DNA of 64,000 bases from contig CAWKCG010000001.1 in NCBI GenBank assembly GCA_963847965.1, positions 310,001-374,000 of the forward strand. The letters run 5' to 3'. Each line of letters starts with the position of its first letter. Within the stretch, counting starts at the first letter, position 1. Below the pieces are notes generated by a model. That model was not told the origin of the DNA. It saw nothing but the letters and a program-made list of their open reading frames with translations, and did not search any database. The position numbers and the translations under genes were made by a program. This DNA is from Palsa-504 sp963847965. GTDB lineage: Bacteria > Actinomycetota > Actinomycetes > Streptosporangiales > Streptosporangiaceae. Shown piece after piece: positions 17,637 through 26,238 of this stretch.

Positions 17637-17714
17637 CGGGCTGTCTCCCGTCGGTCAGGACCGGACACAGCTAACTGTAGGCACGCAGCGTCCGGGAAAC
17701 GTTACGGCGATCGG

Positions 17715-17921
17715 CTATGACCGCTTGGTCGCGCGGTACAGCGACCAGGCCAGCGCGGCGAAGGCGGCCAGCGGGACGAGCCACCAGGCGCTCACGTGGG
17801 CCGCGTGCGTGAGCAGCGCGGTGAGGCCGAGCGCGACGACCACGATGGCGGCGACCTGCCAGTCGTCCCCGATCACGAAGTCGTACCAGAAGGCCCCGAA
17901 AGACTTCAGCGCGCGCACCAT
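17715..17921 (-). CDS. Small two-span membrane protein
   Basis: This 68-residue protein has an amphipathic start (MVRALKSFGAFWYDFVIGDDWQ) and two hydrophobic segments (VAAIVVVALGLTALL and WWLVPLAAFAALAWSLY). It lies 7 bp after the COG4280-type gene and on the same strand, so it is very probably co-translated with it and may be an accessory subunit. I know no function for it. Its codon use matches the neighbours. Confidence 0.7.
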   Translation of the reverse strand: MVRALKSFGAFWYDFVIGDDWQVAAIVVVALGLTALLTHAAHVSAWWLVPLAAFAALAWSLYRATKRS

Positions 17922-17928
17922 CAGCCTG

Positions 17929-18711
17929 TCACCCCTCCCGATTCAGGCACCGGGGTTCTGGCGGCCCGGCCAGGTCGGCGGCTGGACGGTAGCGGCGTAT
18001 CCAGGCGATGTAGGCGAGCGACACCAACGCCACCACCGGGACGATCACGAGCAGCGCGGCGTCGCCGCCAGGCCAGGTGACCCCCGCTCCCTCGGCACCC
18101 CAGAAGGAGCCGAACGACGTCAGCATGATCCCCACGGCGAACTTCATCGCGTTCTCTGGGACCTTGGCCAGCGGCGCGCGCACGGCGATGCCGGTCACGG
18201 TCACCACGGCCACGGCGATCGCGGCGCCCACCACGGCGGCGCCGAGGTTGCGCTGGTTGTCCCCGAACGTGATCACGATGAACACGACCTCGAGCCCCTC
18301 GAGCAGGACGCCCTTGAACGACAGGGTGAACGCGTACCAGTCGCTCACCCCGCGTCGGGACGTCACCGGCGCGGCCTTCGCGGCGGCCACCTCGCGCAGG
18401 TAGGCGCTGGCCTCGTCGTGCAGCGCCTTGTGCCCGCTGGCGCGCAGGATGGCCTTGCGCAGCCACTGCAGCCCGAAGATGGCCAGCAGGGCGCCGACCA
18501 CCAGCCTCAGCACGTCGAGCGGGAGCAGCGTGATGGTCGGCCCGAGCACCCCCACGACGGCGGCCAGCACCACCAGGGCCGCGGCCATGCCCTGGAACGT
18601 CGATCGCCACTGCCTGGTCAGGCCCGCGGCGAGCACGATCGTGAGGGCTTCGATGGCCTCCACCGCGCACGCGACGAAGACGGTCAGGACGAGGGGAAGC
18701 GCGGCGGTCAC
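17929..18711 (-). CDS. COG4280-type membrane protein with two FTR1-like Glu motifs
   Basis: This 260-residue membrane protein has six or seven predicted spans in two halves. Each half carries a Glu motif in a membrane segment: AVEAIEALTIVLAAGL near residue 20 and LLEGLEVVFIVITFG near residue 130. The E-G-L-E form recalls the REGLE motif of FTR1-type iron permeases, but overall I assign it to the COG4280 predicted membrane proteins. A metal-transport role is a reasonable inference, not shown. It is followed by a small membrane protein and diverges, with only 50 bp between, from a ChrB-like gene. Confidence 0.7.
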   Translation of the reverse strand: MTAALPLVLTVFVACAVEAIEALTIVLAAGLTRQWRSTFQGMAAALVVLAAVVGVLGPTITLLPLDVLRLVVGALLAIFGLQWLRKAILRASGHKALHDEASAYLREVAAAKAAPVTSRRGVSDWYAFTLSFKGVLLEGLEVVFIVITFGDNQRNLGAAVVGAAIAVAVVTVTGIAVRAPLAKVPENAMKFAVGIMLTSFGSFWGAEGAGVTWPGGDAALLVIVPVVALVSLAYIAWIRRYRPAADLAGPPEPRCLNREG

Positions 18712-18761
18712 GAGACCTCCTTCAGGCAGGGAGTCTTGCGTAGGTCGGCGACAATGTTCGG

Positions 18762-19322
18762 GTGACCGATAACACTGCCGACAAGGCGGCGAGCACGAAC
18801 TGGCTCCTGCTTATATACCGGGTACCGCCCGAGCCAACCAGGCTCCGGTCCACGGTATGGCGCCGGATCAAGAGCCTGGGCGCTATCTACCTGCAGAACT
18901 CGGCCGCGGCGCTGCCCGCCAGCCCGGCCACCGAGCGCGCGCTGCGCAAGCTCAGGAGGGAGATCCTCGACATGTCCGGCACGGCGGTGCTGCTGTCGTG
19001 CGAGGTGCTGGCCGGCGAGTCGGACGTGCACGACGCGTTCCAGGCGGCCAGGAACGATGAGTACGAGGAGATCGTCGACCGCTGCGAGGATTTCCTCCAG
19101 CAGGTCAAGAAGGAATACACCGACCACCACTTCACCTACGCGGAGCTTGAGGAAAACGAGGTCGACCTGGTCAAGCTGCGCAACTGGTTCGCCAAGGTGC
19201 GGGAGCGCGACGCCTTCGACGCCGACGGCCGGCACGCGGCGGAGAAGGCCATCGAGACGTGCGTGCAGTCGCTCGAGGCCTACGCCGCCCGGGTCTACGC
19301 GGAGGAAGCGGAGAGCCGCTGA
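18762..19322 (+). CDS. ChrB N-terminal domain protein
   Basis: This 186-residue protein matches the N-terminal domain of chromate-resistance protein ChrB (WLLLIYRVPPEPTRLRSTVW, then RRIKSLGAIYLQNSAAALP). The C-terminal ChrB domain is absent, as is usual for stand-alone actinobacterial members. ChrB acts as a chromate-responsive regulator in its best-known setting; single-domain homologues are not well characterised. The GTG at 18762 is the only suitable start. It diverges from the COG4280 gene, which suggests shared regulation. Confidence 0.8.
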   Translation: MTDNTADKAASTNWLLLIYRVPPEPTRLRSTVWRRIKSLGAIYLQNSAAALPASPATERALRKLRREILDMSGTAVLLSCEVLAGESDVHDAFQAARNDEYEEIVDRCEDFLQQVKKEYTDHHFTYAELEENEVDLVKLRNWFAKVRERDAFDADGRHAAEKAIETCVQSLEAYAARVYAEEAESR

Positions 19323-19363
19323 CCGCAGGCCCCGTACCGCAGGCATCGCCATCTCCTCTGGTG

Positions 19364-19396
19364 GGTTGCAACCACTGTTAGGTTATAGTACTAACC
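19364..19396 (+). promoter_or_regulatory. Palindromic promoter/operator region upstream of ferric-type ABC operon
   Basis: In the 160-bp gap before the binding-protein gene are a perfect palindrome GGTTGCAACC (19364-19373) and an inverted repeat GGTTA-N6-TAACC (19381-19396), which is preceded by TTA and contains a -10-like TATAGT. The half-site TTAGGTTA equals that of the DtxR/IdeR iron box, but the arms are about three bases further apart than in that consensus. It is the obvious candidate control site for the operon; the regulator is not known. Confidence 0.4.
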
Positions 19397-19485
19397 GCAG
19401 TCATGACCAATCTGTGACCATTGCTTCATCTGGGCGTCAACTCCTGGACAGCCTCCGTACGGATGGGCTCGTCACACTCTGGTCC

Positions 19486-20571
19486 ATGATTCGCAAAGAC
19501 CGGCGCATCGGCATGCGCCTGATGGCGGGGCTAGCGAGCGGTTGCCTGCTGGCCCTGACCGCCTGCTCCTCCAGCTCGAGCAGCTCGAGCACCGCGTCTG
19601 GCTCGACCTCGGCGCCGGCTTCGACGGCCGCCAAGGTCACGCTGGTCGTCTACTCGGCCCAGGGGTACGACTCGGCCATGACCAAGGCGTTCACCCAGGC
19701 CACCGGCATCCCCGTCAAACTCGACGACAACTCGACCGGCCCGCTGCTCACCCAGATCGAGGCCTCGAAGAACAACCCCAACTGGGGCCTGCTCTGGGTA
19801 GACGGCGCGACCGCCTTCGCCGGCCTTGACGTCCAGGGCCTGCTACTGAAGGGCTTCGAGCCCAGCGTCGCGTGGAACAGCCTCGGCACCCAGTCCCTGC
19901 CGGCGGACAAGAGCTACGTCCCGACCGGCGTCACCCTCATGGCGGCGCTCGCCTACAACAAAAACAAGGTGCCGAACCCGCCGACCACCTGGCAGGAGCT
20001 CCTCCAGCCGCAGTGGAAGGGGCAGGTCGGCATGAACGACCCGTCCCAGTCCGGCCCGACCTTCCCGTTCATCGCCGGGATGATGAACTACCTGGGCGGC
20101 GTCAGCGCGGGTGAGTCCTACTTCAGCAAGCTCAAGGCCAACGGGCTGGTCATCCACCCGACCAACGGCCCCACCCTGCAGGCCCTGACCAGCGGGCAGA
20201 TCAACCTGGCGCTGGTGCAGAGCTCGGCGGCGATCGGCGCCGCGCTCGGCGACAAGAACATCGGGATCGCCTACCTGCCGCCGGTTACCCTGCTGCCCAG
20301 CGCGCTTGGCATCGACGCCAAGGCGCCGCCGGCCGAGCAGGCGGAGGCGGAGAAGTTCATCGAGTTCGTCCTCTCCCCCGCGGGCCAGAAGGTCATGCAG
20401 AGCGGTGACCCGACCGGCGACTCGCTGTACTACCCGGTGATCCAGGGCGTCAACCCGCTGCCCGCGCTGCCGTCGCTGACCAGCGCGAAGACGCAGACGA
20501 TCAACCCGTACACCTGGGGCCCGATGGAGGGCACGATCAACACCTGGTTCGACGGCACCATCGTCCGTTGA
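19486..20571 (+). CDS. Ferric iron-type ABC solute-binding lipoprotein
   Basis: This 361-residue extracellular lipoprotein has a signal peptide (RLMAGLASGCLLALTAC, lipobox LTAC) and a Ser/Thr/Ala-rich spacer. The mature part matches family 1/6 binding proteins of the AfuA/FbpA type: LVVYSAQGYDSAMTKAFTQATG, WQELLQPQWKGQVGMNDPS, FIEFVLSPAGQKVMQSGDP. Members carry Fe3+, but also thiamine, putrescine or phosphonates, so the ligand is open. The ATG at 19486 gives a normal signal peptide; the open frame extending upstream overlaps chrB and is not used. Its TGA overlaps the TTG start of the permease. Confidence 0.85.
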   Translation: MIRKDRRIGMRLMAGLASGCLLALTACSSSSSSSSTASGSTSAPASTAAKVTLVVYSAQGYDSAMTKAFTQATGIPVKLDDNSTGPLLTQIEASKNNPNWGLLWVDGATAFAGLDVQGLLLKGFEPSVAWNSLGTQSLPADKSYVPTGVTLMAALAYNKNKVPNPPTTWQELLQPQWKGQVGMNDPSQSGPTFPFIAGMMNYLGGVSAGESYFSKLKANGLVIHPTNGPTLQALTSGQINLALVQSSAAIGAALGDKNIGIAYLPPVTLLPSALGIDAKAPPAEQAEAEKFIEFVLSPAGQKVMQSGDPTGDSLYYPVIQGVNPLPALPSLTSAKTQTINPYTWGPMEGTINTWFDGTIVR

Positions 20572-22382
20572 TCAGCAGTACCGTCCCCGGCGGGACGAAC
20601 CGCCCGGGACCGTCCCGCGCACGGGCGGGCACCCGCGCGCCCGCGTGCCCGCCTCGGGCCCTCGGGTCTGCCGGGCGGCTGGGCATGCCGCTGTTCTGGC
20701 TGCTGCTCGCCGCGTTCATCCTCCTGCCCTGCGCCTGCTTCCTGGTGCTCGCGGTCTCGCCGCGGCTGTTCAGCCAGGGCAACCAGTGGTTCACCCTGAC
20801 CTACCTGCACCAGGCGCTGACCGGCGCCACCGCGGTGGCGATCACCAACTCCCTGTGGGTCAGCTCCGCGGCCGCCGCGCTGGGGATCGCCATCGGCTTT
20901 CCCGTCGCCTGGCTGGTCTCGCGCACCAACCTGCCCGGCCGGCGGTTCGTCCCCGGCGCCATGTGGCTGGTCCTGCTCCTGCCGTCGTGGCTGCCCGCCC
21001 TCGGGTGGGAGCGGATCGTCCAGCCGGACGGCGTGATGTACCGGCTCGGGCTGGACTGGCCGTGGGTCACCCACCTGATCATGGGCCCGTTCGGCGTCGT
21101 GCTGCTGCTCGGCCTGCGCTGCGTGCCGTTCAGTTACCTGGCCATCACCGCCGCCATGGCCGGGCTCGGGCAGGAGTTCGAGGACGCCGCCCGGGTGCAC
21201 GGCGCGAGCCGGCTCCAGGCCATGCGGCTGATCATCCCGATTCTGGCCCCGGCCATCTGGTCCGCGCTGGCCATCGGGTTCGCCGAGTCGATCAGCGACT
21301 TCGGCGTGGCCGCCACGCTCGCCTACAACTCGAACTTCTCCCTCGCCACCTACCAGCTGTACGCGGCGATCGGGAACTTCCCGCCCAGCTTCCCGCTGGC
21401 CGCCGGCATGGCCTGGCTGCTCGTCGCGGCCGTGGCGATCCCGCTGGCGCTGCAGGCCAGGGCGCTGCGCGGCCGGTCGTACGCGGTCCTGTCCGGCCGG
21501 ACCCGCCAGGCCGTCCGCCGTGAGCTGCGCGGCTGGGGCCAGGTCCTGGCCACCGGGGGCGTGGCGCTGTTCTTCGTGATCGCCCTCGGCGTCCCCGGGT
21601 TCGGGGCGGTGAGCGCCTCGCTGCTCGCCGACTACGGCGGCTCGTTCTCGCTGACCCTCGCGAACTACCACGCGCTGTTCGCCCAGACCAACCTGGCCGC
21701 GGCCGCGGGCGGCGGGCTGCTCAGCCCGCTGGAGCGGTCGCTGGTCTACGGCATGATCACCGCGACCATCACGGTGACCGGCGGGTTCATCGCCGCCAGG
21801 CTGCTGTCCAGGCGCAGGACGAAGGCCACGGGCGCGCTTGACTTCCTGCTGCTGGCCTCCGTGGCGCTGCCCGGCGTGGTGTTCGGCGCGGGGTACATCT
21901 TCGCCTACAACCTGCCGATCATGTCCCGGCTCGGGATCAACCTCTACCAGACGGTGTGGCTGCTGATCATCGCCTACTCCGCGTCGAGCCTGCCGACCAA
22001 CGCGCGGGTCCTGGTCGGGGCGGTGTCGCAGCTGCAGCCCTCGCTGAAGGACGCCGCCCGCGCGCACGGGGCGGGCGCGCTGGTCGCCTGGGCGCGCGGG
22101 GTGCTGCCCGTGGTGTCCCGGCCGATCGTCATGGCCTGGCTGTTCACGTTCTGCGGCGTGTTCCTCGAGCTGCCGCTGTCGCAGCTGCTGTACGAGCCGG
22201 GATCGCCGCCCGCCTCGATCGCCATCGAGGACAACCTGTCCACCTACCATTTCGGTGTGGGGATGGCCCAGTCGGTTCTCGCCGTGGCCTTCGCGCTCGG
22301 GGCGGTCGGCGTGGTGCTCGGCGGTTACCGCTTGCTGGCCCCGGCCTGCTGGCGCCGGATCGGAGGAACGGTGCGTGGCTGA
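20568..22382 (+). CDS. Ferric-type ABC transporter permease, two fused permease domains
   Basis: This 604-residue protein has about twelve membrane spans and two EAA loops (EFEDAARVHGASRLQAMRL and SLKDAARAHGAGALVAWARG), so it supplies both halves of the channel, as FbpB/AfuB do. The N-terminal 39 residues are Arg/Pro-rich and cytoplasmic. A TTG at 20568 overlaps the stop of the binding-protein gene, while an ATG at 20685 starts directly at the first span; either may be used. It overlaps the ATPase gene by 8 bp, so the three genes form a tight operon. Confidence 0.85.
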   Translation: MISSTVPGGTNRPGPSRARAGTRAPACPPRALGSAGRLGMPLFWLLLAAFILLPCACFLVLAVSPRLFSQGNQWFTLTYLHQALTGATAVAITNSLWVSSAAAALGIAIGFPVAWLVSRTNLPGRRFVPGAMWLVLLLPSWLPALGWERIVQPDGVMYRLGLDWPWVTHLIMGPFGVVLLLGLRCVPFSYLAITAAMAGLGQEFEDAARVHGASRLQAMRLIIPILAPAIWSALAIGFAESISDFGVAATLAYNSNFSLATYQLYAAIGNFPPSFPLAAGMAWLLVAAVAIPLALQARALRGRSYAVLSGRTRQAVRRELRGWGQVLATGGVALFFVIALGVPGFGAVSASLLADYGGSFSLTLANYHALFAQTNLAAAAGGGLLSPLERSLVYGMITATITVTGGFIAARLLSRRRTKATGALDFLLLASVALPGVVFGAGYIFAYNLPIMSRLGINLYQTVWLLIIAYSASSLPTNARVLVGAVSQLQPSLKDAARAHGAGALVAWARGVLPVVSRPIVMAWLFTFCGVFLELPLSQLLYEPGSPPASIAIEDNLSTYHFGVGMAQSVLAVAFALGAVGVVLGGYRLLAPACWRRIGGTVRG

Positions 22383-23598
22383 CCCCATCACGATCGAGAA
22401 GCTGGGCAAGACCTACCCGGGCGGCAACGTGGCCCTGCACGAGGTGTCGCTTGACGTCGAGCCCGGCCACTTCGTGGTACTGCTCGGCCCGTCCGGCTCG
22501 GGCAAGACGACCATGCTGCGCTGCCTGGCCGGCATCGAGCGGGTCACCTCGGGGCGGATCACCATCGGCACGCAGGTAGTGGCGGACGGCAGGAGGCACG
22601 TGCCGCCGGATCAGCGTGACCTGTCCATGGTGTTCCAGGATTACGCGCTGTGGCCGCACCTGTCCGCGCGGGACAACGTGGCCTTCGCGCTGCGCCGCAG
22701 GAACCTGTCCCGCGGACAGTGCCGGGCGCGGGCGCACGACATGCTCGGCCGCGTCGGCCTGGGCGCGCTCGCGGAGCGGTACCCGAACGAACTGTCGGGC
22801 GGCGAGCAGCAGCGCGTCGCCCTGGCCCGCGCGCTGATCGCCGACACCGGCCTTATCCTGTGCGACGAGCCGCTGTCCAACCTGGATGCGGACCTGCGCG
22901 AGCGCATGCGCGTCGAGATCTCCTCGCTGGTCCGCGAGGCGGCGGCGACCACCGTGTACATCACGCACGACCAGGCCGAGGCGTTCGCCCTGGCCGACCA
23001 GGTTGGCGTGCTGGAAAAGGGCCGGCTGGTCCAGGCGGGCACCCCGGAGGAGATCTACACCCGGCCGGCCACCCCGTTCGTGGCCAGGTTCACCGGCCTG
23101 GCCGGCGAGATGCAGGTACGGATACGGGAGCGTCACCCGGGCGGGACGCTGCTCGTCGAACCCGTGCTGGGCGGCGGCGCCATCAGCGAGTTCGCGGGCG
23201 GCCCCGACGGCCCGTCCGGCGCGTTCCGCGCCCGCGCGCCGCTGGAGGACCTGGGGGCGGGGACCGCGCTGATGATGATCCGCCCGACCGGGGTGCGGCT
23301 GAGCCAGGACGGCTCGGCCGAGCGCCACCTGTCCGGCCGCGTCACCGACGTCGCCTTCCGCGGCCGCGGCTACGAGCACGCCATCGACCTGGACGGCAGC
23401 ACCCGGCTGACCGGCGTCTTCGCGGACTTCCGCGTGGCGCGGGGGGAGGTCGTCGGCCTGCGGATGGACCCGGCAGGGTGCCACCTGTTCCCGGCCGAGC
23501 CGTCAGCTGCTCACGACCATGAGCCCGAACGAGCGGGCTCTTATCCCAAAGAAGCTCGGCGTCATGGGCATGCGAGCACCACGGCAGGGGCGTCCTAG
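22375..23598 (+). CDS. Ferric-type ABC transporter ATPase
   Basis: This 407-residue ATPase has Walker A GPSGSGKTT, the Q-loop VFQDYALWPH, signature LSGGEQQRVALARAL, Walker B LILCDEPLSNLD and the switch His in VYITHDQAEA. The region after residue 240 is a TOBE-like regulatory domain, as in the FbpC/PotA group. The GTG start at 22375 follows GGAGGAACG. The last 25 or so residues (HDHEPERAGSYPKEARRHGH) are unlike the family and run up to the convergent lipoprotein gene, whose stop overlaps this one. Confidence 0.9.
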   Translation: MADPITIEKLGKTYPGGNVALHEVSLDVEPGHFVVLLGPSGSGKTTMLRCLAGIERVTSGRITIGTQVVADGRRHVPPDQRDLSMVFQDYALWPHLSARDNVAFALRRRNLSRGQCRARAHDMLGRVGLGALAERYPNELSGGEQQRVALARALIADTGLILCDEPLSNLDADLRERMRVEISSLVREAAATTVYITHDQAEAFALADQVGVLEKGRLVQAGTPEEIYTRPATPFVARFTGLAGEMQVRIRERHPGGTLLVEPVLGGGAISEFAGGPDGPSGAFRARAPLEDLGAGTALMMIRPTGVRLSQDGSAERHLSGRVTDVAFRGRGYEHAIDLDGSTRLTGVFADFRVARGEVVGLRMDPAGCHLFPAEPSAAHDHEPERAGSYPKEARRHGHASTTAGAS

Positions 23599-24425
23599 AG
23601 ATCGACGTGGGCTAGGTCATCGCTAACCAGGCTGACGAGCTTGGGCAGCAGGTCGTCCCAGAATCCGGTTGATTCATGCTCGGCATCGGCGATGATGGTC
23701 CTGTCACCGACGCCGATGGCCTCCGACCAACTGCGGAACGCATCCGAACACGCAGCGGCCTTGACCGCCACTTCGTCGAAGCCGTTCCAGAACTCTGGCG
23801 AATTTGGCAGCCATTGATTGATCTGGGGCAGCCTGGCGACAGACTCGGCACAGGCGACGGCCGATTCCGCGTCGGACAATGTTGGGGCGATGTAATCTTT
23901 TATCGCGTCGACGAGGCCTTCCGCGGCCGCGCTCACCGAGGTGTCAAGGTAATTGACGCCGATAAAAAGGCGCACAGGCCCGTCCAGCGATCTGACGCTG
24001 AGGGTCGACCCGGGCGGGACCAGCGCGGACGAGCCGACGTACCGGCCGCCGTTGGCACCGGGGATTTCCAGTCTCTCCGCCAGGTTCAAAAGCTCCGAGC
24101 CGGTCTGAGGCATGCTGACGGTCATCAGGGGTAGCGCCACGCCCTGCGGCACCTCGAAGCTCAGGACACCCCAGACAGACGTATTGGTCACCTGCAGGAA
24201 CGTACCGTTGAGACCCGCGCACGCGCTATAAACCCCGGACCAGCCCCGCAGGTTTTTGATGGGAGAGCATGACGGCAAAGTCGGCTCCTGGTGAGCCAGC
24301 ACGACTGCCTTAAGATGGCTGGTGTGGGGGACGGCGCCTGCTGCCTGCCCGGGTCCGCAGGCAGTAATTCCCGCGGCGATCACTGCGGCAAATACGACAG
24401 CGGAAAAAGACCTGCTACGGAACAT
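23595..24425 (-). CDS. Predicted secreted lipoprotein of unknown function
   Basis: This 276-residue protein starts at an ATG preceded by GGAGGGGGAG and has a lipoprotein signal (FSAVVFAAVIAAGITAC). The mature part contains four or more Cys residues (CSPIKN, YSACAG, AVACAE, AAACSD) that could form disulfides outside the membrane. I do not recognise the family. G+C is somewhat lower than that of the neighbours. It is monocistronic, convergent with the ABC operon and divergent from pepA. Confidence 0.6.
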   Translation of the reverse strand: MFRSRSFSAVVFAAVIAAGITACGPGQAAGAVPHTSHLKAVVLAHQEPTLPSCSPIKNLRGWSGVYSACAGLNGTFLQVTNTSVWGVLSFEVPQGVALPLMTVSMPQTGSELLNLAERLEIPGANGGRYVGSSALVPPGSTLSVRSLDGPVRLFIGVNYLDTSVSAAAEGLVDAIKDYIAPTLSDAESAVACAESVARLPQINQWLPNSPEFWNGFDEVAVKAAACSDAFRSWSEAIGVGDRTIIADAEHESTGFWDDLLPKLVSLVSDDLAHVDL

Positions 24426-24678
24426 CTCCCCCTCCTCCGCCCACCGCGCAGTGGGTCGATGCCTAGTCTCACCGGCGTGCCTCGTGGCCGCAATAGGCTG
24501 TTGCGCGACGTTCAGCGTGAGGCTCTCCAGGTCCGCGACGAAGCGCAGCCGGCCCAGAGTGTGTTCACGGCGTCCCGGAAACACTTCCGAGACACCTCAC
24601 CGAAGGGACTGGTTGCCCGGTACGCGGGCCCTTTCCGGCGTACGGCTGGATGCTCGCCGATGCCCTACGATCAGCAGG

Positions 24679-26199
24679 ATGACGCTCACACTGCTTACCA
24701 GCCAGTCAGCGCCGACTGCGACCGAAGCGGATGCCCTCATCATCGGGGTGTTCCAGGGCGCGGATGGCCCAGTCCCCGCTACGGATATTGAAGACTTCGA
24801 CCTGATGGGCGCCCTGACCGCGCTCGGCGCGACGGGCAAGCCCGAGGAGATAACCAAGATCCACACGGCGGGGCGCCTGGCGATCCCGGTCATCGCCGCC
24901 GTGGGCCTGGGCCCCCAGGAGGCCGACCAGGACGGGGCCGAGCGTGAGGCCTACCTGGAAAGGCTCCGCCGCGCGGCCGGAGCCGCCACGCGCGAGATGC
25001 CATCCCCGCGGGCCGCGCGCATCGCCATGGCCCTTCCGGCCGACCAGCCGGACGAGGCCGAAGCGGTGGCGCTCGGCTCGCTGCTTGGCGGCTACTCCTT
25101 CAGGAAGTACCGGACGACGGAGAACTCGCCGGCTGACACCGAGCTGATCGTGCACACGGCGCACGGTGCCGCCGCCGACCGGGCCAGGATCCTGGCCGAC
25201 GCGATGACGCTGGTCCGTGACCTGGTGAACACCCCTCCCCGAGACCTGGTGCCCGCAGACCTGGCTGCGGCCGCCGAGCAGGTGGCGGCCGCGAGCGGCC
25301 TGGGCGTGCTGGTCCTCGACGAGAGCGACCTCGCCAAGGACGGGTACGGCGGCATCATGGCGGTGGGCATGGGCTCTGCTCACCCGCCGCGGCTGGTCCG
25401 GCTCGAGTACACCCACCCGGACGCCGAGCGCACCGTGGTGTTCGCGGGCAAAGGCATCACCTTCGACTCGGGCGGGCTGTCCCTGAAGCCGTCCAAGGCG
25501 ATGGAGACGATGAAGGCCGACATGAGCGGCGCCGCGGCGGTGCTCGGCGCGCTGCAGGCCATCGCCGCGTTCGGCCCGGCGGTCAACGTGGTCGGCTACA
25601 TGTCGATCGCCGAGAACATGCCGGGAGGCGGGGCGCAGCGGCCGTCCGACGTCATCACCATCTACGGCGGCAAGACCGTGGAGGTACTGAACACCGACGC
25701 GGAGGGCCGCCTGGTGCTCGCGGACGCGCTGGCGCGCGCCGGGGCCGACACGCCGAGCCTGCTCATCGACATCGCCACCCTGACCGGGGCGCAGGTCGTG
25801 GCCCTCGGCACGCGGACCTCCGGGGTGATGGCCAGCGACGATGCGCTGGCCGCGCAGGTCGCCGAGTCCGCCGGGCGGGCAGGCGAGGCCATGTGGCCGA
25901 TGCCGCTGCCCGAGGAACTGCGCAAGGGGCTCGACTCGACCGTCGCGGACATCGCCAACGTGGCCGCGGACCGCGGCGGCGGCATGCTGGTCGCCGGGCA
26001 TTTCCTGCGCGAGTTCGTGCCCGACGGGGTCCGCTGGGCTCACCTGGACATCGCGGGCCCGGCCTTCAACGACGGCAGCGCCTACGGGTACATCTCCAAG
26101 GGCGGCACCGGTGCGGCGGTCAGGACCCTGGTCCAGATCGCGCTGGACGTGGCGGATGGCAGGTTTGCGGGCGGCTCTGGCCAGCCCGAAGGCAAGTGA
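24679..26199 (+). CDS. pepA: Leucyl aminopeptidase (M17 family)
   Basis: This 506-residue cytosolic metallopeptidase removes N-terminal residues from peptides. The M17 hallmark is intact as VEVLNTDAEGRLVLADAL, and the first metal site appears as GKGITFDSGGLSLKP. The N-terminal macro-like domain covers about residues 1-160. The ATG at 24679 follows AGCAGG; the open frame further upstream is not family-like. In actinobacteria pepA is regularly next to lpdA, as here (40 bp gap), so the pair is probably co-transcribed. Confidence 0.95.
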   Translation: MTLTLLTSQSAPTATEADALIIGVFQGADGPVPATDIEDFDLMGALTALGATGKPEEITKIHTAGRLAIPVIAAVGLGPQEADQDGAEREAYLERLRRAAGAATREMPSPRAARIAMALPADQPDEAEAVALGSLLGGYSFRKYRTTENSPADTELIVHTAHGAAADRARILADAMTLVRDLVNTPPRDLVPADLAAAAEQVAAASGLGVLVLDESDLAKDGYGGIMAVGMGSAHPPRLVRLEYTHPDAERTVVFAGKGITFDSGGLSLKPSKAMETMKADMSGAAAVLGALQAIAAFGPAVNVVGYMSIAENMPGGGAQRPSDVITIYGGKTVEVLNTDAEGRLVLADALARAGADTPSLLIDIATLTGAQVVALGTRTSGVMASDDALAAQVAESAGRAGEAMWPMPLPEELRKGLDSTVADIANVAADRGGGMLVAGHFLREFVPDGVRWAHLDIAGPAFNDGSAYGYISKGGTGAAVRTLVQIALDVADGRFAGGSGQPEGK

Positions 26200-26238
26200 C
26201 ATGATGAGGCCAGGACGGTAAGTCAGGAGGCTACAGGG

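Noticed and set aside
20430..22409. Minus-strand open frame of 659 codons
   Set aside because: Antisense to the ferric-type permease; Gly/Arg/His-rich noise.
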